From Metellina segmentata (Eukaryota; Arthropoda; Arachnida; Araneae; Tetragnathidae), in contig OX375873.1 in the NCBI GenBank assembly GCA_947359465.1, positions 42,194,437-42,258,436 on the forward strand: 64,000 bases of DNA, read 5' to 3'. Below the pieces are notes generated by a model, which was not told the origin of the DNA, did not search any database, and saw only the letters and a program-made list of their open reading frames with translations. Shown here one piece after another: positions 57,923 through 64,000 of the stretch (position 1 is its first letter; each line of letters begins with the position of its first letter). Both the position numbers and the translations under genes were made by a program.

Positions 57923-58000
57923 TTAATTAAAGTTGCACTGGAGTAACGCAAAGCTATTGGCAAATCCTTAGAAAATGAAGAGTAACTCACGATAAATTAA
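57923..58000 (-). repeat. SINE family A short fragment
   Basis: TTAATTAAAGTTGCACTGGA, GTAACGCAAAGCTATTGGCA is the complement of the SINE 3' end. Confidence 0.55.
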
Positions 58001-58040
58001 GGTATCATATTCAATCAAGATAAGAATATGTATATACTAC

Positions 58041-59165
58041 AGTGATCAAAAAGTTCCCGGATTGTTGTCATAAAACAAAAGTTATCAATTTATTGGTCAA
58101 AACTTATTAAATCTCCTTCAACTTCAATGCACTTCTGCCAACGTTTTTTCCAATTCTCAAAACATGCCTTAAAGTCCTTTTTTGTGAAACCCCCTTCAGG
58201 GTTCGTATCTATCGAATTTTCTTTTATTGCATCAATGGACTCAAAGTGATGACCACGAAGAGAGAAAGTTTCACCCGTGAAAATAAGAAAAAGTCATACG
58301 GTGCCATAGCAAGTGAATGCGGAACTTGTAGAGACGTATTTGTTGAATGCTTCTTCAAAAAATCAAGAATGATAATGGCATTGTGATAAGATGCATCATC
58401 GTGATGCAAAACCCATGAGTTATCTTGCCACAATTCAGGTCGTTTTCAACGAATTGCTTCACTCAAACGACGCACAACACTCCAATAATAATCTTTATTA
58501 ATCGTCTGGCCAGAGTTGGTAGAAATTCATAATGCACGACAACCAAAGAAAATAGTCAACATTACCTTGATTTTTGAGTGACTTTGACGTGGTCTTTTTG
58601 GTCTTGCATCACCTTTCAAGCGCCATTCACTTGAGTGTTGAGCCTGTTTCCGTATCAAAAGCACCGATCCAAGTTTCATCACCGGTAATAATACGTTTTG
58701 AAAAGGAATCGCCTTGAGAAAGCATCTCTCTAGACACTACAGCACATTGTTACTTTTGGAACAAATTCGAAGTTTTTGAAACAACTCGAGAAGCAACGCG
58801 TTGAAAACTCAAATGATCTTTCAAAATTGCTCGACAGGAACCAAATTATATAGAAACTTGTTCAACGATGTCTTTTATTGTTAAAAGACTATCACAAAGC
58901 ATCAATTCTCGTACCTGATCGACATGCTGATGATTAGTACAAGTAGATGGTCTATGATATCTTGAATCATTTACGACGAATTCTCTACGTTCTTTAAACT
59001 TTTCATACGAATTAAATGCAGTTGTTTTTGTTAAACAGTCGTCTGTAAAAGCTTTTAGCAGCATTTCAAATGTGTGTAGCAGAAATTCAATTCTGGAAAC
59101 AAAATTTAATGCATGTTCTTTGCTCAGTTACATTTGACATTTTGGAAAATCAGCGAAGTGAAAAT
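58041..59165 (-). pseudogene. Mariner transposase pseudogene
   Basis: Minus-strand order: LLKAFTDDCLTKTTAFNSYE, KFKERREFVVND, PSTCTNHQHVDQVRELMLCD, SLLTIKDIVEQVSI (DNA-binding half), then VLHHDDASYHNAIIILDFL (second catalytic Asp; HHDDAS for the usual HHDNAP) and AMAPYDFFLF (third Asp; usual SPDLAPCDFF). Stops and frameshifts separate the parts. The left end CAGTGATCAAAAAGTTCCCG follows TA and is a plausible TIR; the right TIR is uncertain. It belongs to the SETMAR-like mariner lineage by motif. Confidence 0.85.
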
Positions 59166-59233
59166 TCTTCTTTTATTAAAAACAATTTATTTTTTAGACG
59201 ATAAAATTAAATAAATCCCTGATTGCTGACACA

Positions 59234-60044
59234 TCTCTATTATTATAAGAGGAAGTGTTTGTCAGTCCGCGATTTTTGTTCGTTTGTTTTCTGTTATCAC
59301 AGTCTGGACGAATCCATGGCAGTTACAATAATGGGAGTTTTCACACAGGTAGTCCGAAATTTTTTCAATTTTTGGGGCGCGACGAATTTTAAAATTAAAT
59401 CTAGAACATTTTTAAAATAATTTATAAGTTTTTTTCGTCATTCTTTTTTGTTCCTGAAATGAGAAGAACCACATGCATATTGACTTTTTCTCACTATGTG
59501 ACGTCACTATTGACGTCAGCCTTTGGAACCATGACAAATTTTTTCACCTTTCGTGTATTCGCAATAAGTGGGGATGGTATGAAACAGATTCAAATGACCT
59601 TCGTTTAATTCGAGATTAATTCATTTTGATTTCCTGAGAAACGAATCAGAGCGAAGCAAAATAAATTAATAAAGCTATGGCGTTCTTCAGTGCTTTTTTC
59701 TTTTCTATCTCAGCGATCGTTATAGATGGAATAAAAAAAATTCCGGGTTTGATACCTGCGGAAAATTTTACATCACATAAATACCTCATACGTTTGATTT
59801 TTTTAATAAATAATTTTTCAATTAAATATTTATATTTTTTGGTTTGCATAGCAAACCAACACCACGGGCAATGTGACCCCCCACGAAAGAACTGTCACGG
59901 GCAACGCCCATTTGTTTTACGAAGCAAAACAGCACCATGGGCAACTTCCTGTTATACAATATGCTACGAATTCCCATTTGGTTTCCTAAGTAAACCAATA
60001 ACACCGCAAAAGCAAACGGCGCGGGCTAGCCACGCAGTGGCTAA
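59234..60044 (+). mobile_element. Helitron-like element H3, copy 2
   Basis: Starts TCTCTATTATTATAAGAG after an A and ends in the hairpin TAGCCAC-GCA-GTGGCTA followed by A and T (CTAA|T); 811 bp. The 3' part has a cassette of hairpin units: GGTTTGC-ATA-GCAAACC (59840-59856), TTTTACGAAGCAAAA, GGTTTCCTAAGTAAACC and the terminal one. Two CRE sequences TGACGTCA lie at 59499 and 59511. No coding capacity. Lies in the CUB 3 intron, 207 bp before the next exon. Confidence 0.75.
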
Positions 60045-60251
60045 TGTTTATATAAGTCGTAAAAATATTTGATAAAAGTTTTCAGACGATATCTACTATA
60101 TATGTGTTTTAAAGAAAGCATCACGGATACTTTTTATCACAGTAGTATATCTCAAATCAAATTTATCTACAGGAATTTTACACTAGTGTTGTGCACTTAT
60201 GTCTTTATTACTATATATTTCAATGTCTTATATTGTCTTACATCAAAACAG

Positions 60252-60404
60252 ATTCCAAACTTATGGGAACTTTTTGTGGTAGAAAAATAGAACCAAAGAA
60301 TTTGACATCCACGAGTAATGAAGTGGAGATCGTATTCCATTCGGATGACTTCGCTGAGTTTTCGGGATTTAAACTAAGGTACTTTTTTCAGCGAAATGAA
60401 TCAG
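60252..60404 (+). CDS. CUB domain 3, second half
   Basis: AT completes an Asn codon; then SKLMGTFCGRKIEPKNLTST, SNEVEIVFHSDDFAEFSGFK and LRYFFQRNES. Fourth CUB Cys (TFCGR), VEIVFHSD and SGFKLRY. The acceptor TACATCAAAACAG has a weak polypyrimidine tract, perhaps affected by the Helitron insertion just upstream. Phase 1 at both ends. Confidence 0.85.
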
Positions 60405-60884
60405 GTACGTTTAAATGTGTATTTTAATTTGCTTTACATTTATTTTTTATTAATTACTAAGCATTGTTCAGTTGCATATCTCCGTAAGTTGAATTCGATT
60501 AAAGGACAACTCTATATATCTGAATATAATATGGTACATTTTTTACACATCGGGAAAGTTTAGGAATATGTTCAATACACATTCATATGTGCAAACAAAG
60601 TTTGCTTATAACAGTTACATCAAACAACATAATATAATTCATTGAATCTATATTACGAGTAAAAAACACTGTGCGTGTGGCTTGGGGAGTCTACAGTATT
60701 TACTGGACGTAGTAGTCTTGAAATTTAATGTGGATATAGTATTTTAGAGAAACTCAAATTTGCTTGACTCAAAATACGGATTAGTTGATTTTCAATTCTT
60801 TAGAAACACTCTTTTCCCATATAGGATTATTTCTTTAACGTCTAAATTAAAATAATATTTACATTGCATTATTTTACTCCTTAG
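60405..60884. other. Intron, nothing recognised
   Basis: AT-rich intron ending with acceptor TTTACTCCTTAG. Confidence 0.45.
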
Positions 60885-61023
60885 AATCTACTAGAGAAGG
60901 AACATCTGTACTCGACAACGGCAAAGTTTCATTCGAGACTATGCCTCAGAATGCTACTTTACCCATAGGCTCTACGTATATGCTTCGATGCAGCACGCGG
61001 CACCCGGTTGCGAAGATTAGATG
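60885..61023 (+). CDS. Ig-like domain, first half
   Basis: AA completes a Glu codon; then STREGTSVLDNGKVSFETMP, QNATLPIGSTYMLRCSTRHP and VAKIR. It contains the B-strand Cys (LRC) and runs into the C-strand Trp (KIRW), whose codon is split over the intron (TG|G). NAT is a possible glycosylation site. Leaves phase 2. Confidence 0.8.
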
Positions 61024-62239
61024 GTAATTTCAAATTTCAGATATTCCTACATTTTCACCTTAGAGGATTTACTTTTGTGAAGTAAACTCGGCCATCACAA
61101 CCTCGAGATATCCCATTTATCTATCCTCCCTTTCGTTTTACCCTTTCCTTGCACTTCTAATTTTTGCCTTTTTTTTCTCTCTCTCACTGTCGTGTTCGTT
61201 ATTTTGTTGTGCTTGGCGTAGCTTGCCCAATATCTGGCCCTTGCGCCATTAAAATTTAATATTTGCACCTATATTTGAATCAAAGATATTTCGGGACAAT
61301 TTTTTACTTTACTAACATCAGCCCCAACTCTTAGAGGCCTGAATCCCTTGGTTCCCATATTAAAGTTGAGTAGAAACAAAATTTGTTTGTAATACGCATG
61401 CGCAAAGCGAAGAGACAGGTGTTTTTGTCGCTGTCGCCGTTGGTGTGAAGCCACCATCAGGGACCCGAACTCGTTGGACATCATCAATATTTTGAGAGTT
61501 GGTGTTTTGACCTGACTCTGAGTAGTATGGCGCTCTATCAGTGGACAGTGAAGTATTATGCCCGATAACTATTTTTTAGAGTACGGGTCTGTTACTCGAA
61601 AACTCCGAGGATAAAAAAAATGTGGGAATGAAATGGGTGAACAAAAAATCGTTTCGAAAACACGATGCTTCATTTATCCATTAATAACTTTTTCGTATTG
61701 ACGTCACTGTATTAACATCACAATGAACTAATGAACTCCTTACTGGCACTTATCTCACTTAATAATTACTTTAATGAGTAATTAGCCAGTGATTCATTAA
61801 CAGATAATTACTCACTGGCACTTATCTGTTTTTCTAAAATGCATTCACTGTATGTGTGATTGAATTTACTAAAGAGCTAAATGAAATTTTTAAGAAAATA
61901 TCCTTGGATAGAAAACAGGTCGCAAATAAAAATAAAATTCGCGTTTTTTTTTTTATTGTTTAAGCCTGTGAATGTTGTGAGACTGGAATTGAAACTGCAA
62001 GGTCAATGGTTGAGTGATCAAATGCCGCTTGCAATTTAATTAATGTGAAACACCTATTGTTTCAAGTTAATTTAGCTTGCGCTATAATTGTGCGTATGTG
62101 TGTGGTTTGATTTTAAATGATATACGAGATTCGTAAAGGTCTGATGCGATGTCCTGTTTGAGATTAGATAGCTCCTTTCGTCATGCGTCCACTATTGCAA
62201 CATTAGCTTACTACATAAAAAATCAGACCAACTTCAAGT
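61024..62239. other. Intron, nothing recognised
   Basis: Mixed composition. A CRE-like TGACGTCA is at 61699-61706 and three short TAATTACTNNCTGGCACTTA-like repeats lie at 61738-61830. No exon supported. Confidence 0.4.
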
Positions 62240-62461
62240 AAAACCTCAGGCTCCGGGTTCAAATCCTGGTCTAGGTATGGTATTTGTAATATTGCTACGC
62301 GTCTTGGTACTTTGAAAGAGACTTTGGATGCACGTTTGGCCGATTGCAAATGTTGCTTAATTTCTTTTAACGTAGCCGCTCGCTGATCTACGCAACTTGA
62401 AAATTTCAAGGCTATTGAATGCTTTCTTCATGGTGCTGCAATTTCGATGGCCAGCTGAGTA
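62240..62461. mobile_element. Tc1 TIR remnant with a tRNA-like B box
   Basis: The right end GGTGCTGCAATTTCGATGGC then CAGCTGAGTA matches the family A Tc1 TIR. Upstream, CCGGGTTCAAATCCTGG at 62253-62269 is a textbook B box/T-loop, suggesting a SINE or tRNA fragment lies inside or beside it. The other end is not recognised. Confidence 0.45.
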
Positions 62462-62577
62462 TATTTAAATTTAAACTTGTAATTCAAATAATGGTATTTG
62501 ACACGCAGAATGTTTCTAACATCAGAATTAGCTTTAAAATGAAGAAATCTTAATACACATTCTGTTATTTTTATTAG

Positions 62578-62786
62578 GCTGAAAGATGATCACTTCTTAG
62601 CCGGAGGAAATCCACTACCGGGTCTGAAGGTACTCAGTAACAACACATTGTGGATACAGAGTATGGAAAATCATTTAGTTGGACGTTACACATGCGTTAT
62701 TGTAACATCCGAAGAATCTATTTCCGTTAATGCGTACGTTTTAGCAGAAAAAGGGTCCGTAAATAATGATTCAACGTGTGGAATTG
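62578..62786 (+). CDS. Ig-like domain, second half, and linker
   Basis: Completes the Trp codon, then LKDDHFLAGGNPLPGLKVLS, NNTLWIQSMENHLVGRYTCV and IVTSEESISVNAYVLAEKGS. It has the NNTLWI E-strand and the VGRYTC F-strand Cys, so the domain is complete. A linker VNNDSTCGI follows. A CGI-type Cys just after a spacer is the usual start of the light chain of trypsin-like membrane proteases. Donor ATTG|GTGAGT, phase 1; the next exon is outside the window. Confidence 0.8.
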
Positions 62787-63635
62787 GTGAGTTACGTTAC
62801 ATCAATATTTTATTCCTAAGTTAACCATATTTTTATAGTGAAAATGTAAACGAGTATACATAAAAGAATGCGAAAAGTAAATATAAAAAAATACGAAATA
62901 TATGGAATACCAGATTTTGCTTTATTCCTCGGATGCTTTTGCCAATTCATGACTTGTGACAGGATTTCTTTAAATCCTCGCACAGGCTCTCATAGTTTTT
63001 CAACAAAGCTTTTAAAACATCTTGCTCTTGAAAAAAATATATTTCTCGTATTTCCACACTGATAAGTTAAATTTCAATACATTAAAATTTCCCATTCCCA
63101 TAAAAAATGTTTTCATTTCATGAAAATTCGTTTTATTTTCGAAACATTTTAGATTATGGAAAATTTACGTAGTATAAAACGTATTTCATACTGCGGTCAG
63201 TCACTATTGAGTACATATCTAGGTGGAGTGGTCGTTCACGGTAAGAAGGCGATTTATCGCCAAACATGGTAACCTTCACCTTTTGCGGTTTTTCCTCACA
63301 TCTGGCGTTTTTGTTATGGCAACCCTATCTGTGTGGATTTTGAGAAGCGGCTCAATCCCATGATAGTACTCTACGCAAGTCCAACTTGATTGGCTAGTTT
63401 CTTGGGCTTGGCTTCACTTGGATATCTCGCCAATCTGATTGTTGCAGTAACCATTTGATTTTGAATATGCGCGTTGTTTCGTAGAAATACAATACATACA
63501 CTAGCGCCTCATCGTACAGCGTAAGCGTCCGACAAGTTGACTCTGATTTGCTCCTCATATATATGTTGTATGGTTGTTGTTAATAGTATTTCTTGCCAAC
63601 TTATATTAAGGGTACTTATACTTTAAAGAGCCTCT
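62787..63635. other. Intron, nothing recognised
   Basis: A locally GC-richer stretch at 63200-63540 has no supported frame or repeat. Confidence 0.4.
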
Positions 63636-63639
63636 TTTC

Positions 63640-63990
63640 GGGAAGCAACGGTGGCCTAATGGCTAAAGTCACCTACTTTCAGTTTGGCGTCGGCAGCGGA
63701 GAATGACTTCCCAGTTCGAACCCAGCTGGCGGAAAAATTTTTAGATCCTCCAAATTATTTTTAAAAAATTCCAATTTAATTCCTTTTCATTCTAATTTAC
63801 TTTTCCTAATTTTTGATACCCTTTTCATATTTTTCCAAGCTTCCGTTGATTTTACATAAATAATCTAAGAACCACTCCTGAACTCACTACCAGCTGATAT
63901 TTTTCCGCCCTCTGCCGTCCCCTTTGCTTTAGGATGATGGTGTCGTATCCACCGCTGGCTTAGGACCATTCTGATGTAACAAAAAGCATA
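63640..63990 (+). repeat. tRNA-derived SINE, family C
   Basis: A box TGGCCTAATGG at 63652-63662 and B box AGTTCGAACCC at 63713-63723 are both near consensus and 51 bp apart. The segment does not fold as a functional tRNA (no matching acceptor stem), and it continues into an unrelated body. Orientation is + and it runs to the window edge. Confidence 0.65.
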
Positions 63991-64000
63991 CATAAAACAC

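Noticed and set aside
59677..60072. 131-codon + strand frame
   Set aside because: Entirely within Helitron H3 and its hairpin cassette; no similarity to Rep/helicase or any known protein.
62253..62269. Minus- or plus-strand tRNA gene
   Set aside because: Only the T-loop/B box is present, without A box or acceptor stem.
63640..63730. Functional tRNA gene
   Set aside because: A and B boxes are good but no acceptor stem or anticodon arm can be formed; SINE head is a better explanation.

Overview
The window is AT-rich nuclear DNA from an animal. Short exons with GT/GC-AG borders sit in multi-kilobase introns packed with transposon debris, and nothing looks bacterial or organellar. The best guess is an arthropod, probably an orb-weaving spider. 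That rests on inference: the Tc1-like transposases (MPRRKQRSSF start, LQHHDGRIRVWRH core) look like the very abundant Tc1 family I associate with Trichonephila-type spider genomes, together with many tRNA-derived SINEs and Helitron-like elements.

Three host genes lie on the + strand. (1) The 3' end of an adenosine-kinase-like PfkB kinase, two exons (3216-3366 and 9488-9810) joined across a 6.1 kb intron. (2) A small four-span membrane protein in seven phase-consistent exons (16776-29750), first exon not found, resembling the arthropod DUF4728 family. (3) The 5' part of a type II transmembrane, multi-domain extracellular protein: signal anchor (45761), three CUB domains (48330-60404), one Ig-like domain (60885-62786) and a Cys-containing linker that looks like the entry to a trypsin-like domain beyond the window. 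Splice phases agree at every junction, which is the main evidence for these models.

Most of the rest is mobile DNA. I see a tRNA-derived SINE family (A, at least ten pieces) and two other SINE types; four Tc1-like families (TIRs CACTGCTGGCCACC, CACTCTAAGACA, ACATTGAAGGGCC and CACTACTCGACAATAATGG); mariner-like transposase pseudogenes; piggyBac-like (TTAA), Harbinger-like (3 bp TSD) and TA-flanked MITEs; a Ty3/gypsy integrase fragment; a hAT-like remnant; microsatellites, a 27 bp minisatellite, an approximately 84 bp satellite and an approximately 235 bp degenerate array.

The most interesting signal is a set of three different Helitron-like families (5' TC, 3' CTAG or CTAA, inserted between A and T). 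Their 3' ends carry a cassette of short perfect hairpins. In the best copy every loop is built on a GC-GNA-GC core (GCGAAGC, GCGTAGC, GCGGAGC), the sequence class known to make exceptionally stable DNA minihairpins. One of these Helitrons sits in a MITE whose empty paralogue is also in the window, which fixes its two ends. A second family carries copies of a histone-mRNA-like 3' stem-loop. A third family carries a pair of CRE sites.

Region by region: 0-3 kb SINEs and a nested foldback element; 3-10 kb kinase gene with satellite, MITE and Helitron in the intron; 10-15 kb mariner, Tc1, gypsy and Helitron remnants; 16-30 kb membrane-protein gene; 30-45 kb mostly unannotated or repeats, with a GC-richer block near 36.2-36.7 kb; 45-63 kb CUB/Ig gene, including a fourfold tandem copy of part of one CUB exon; 63-64 kb another SINE.
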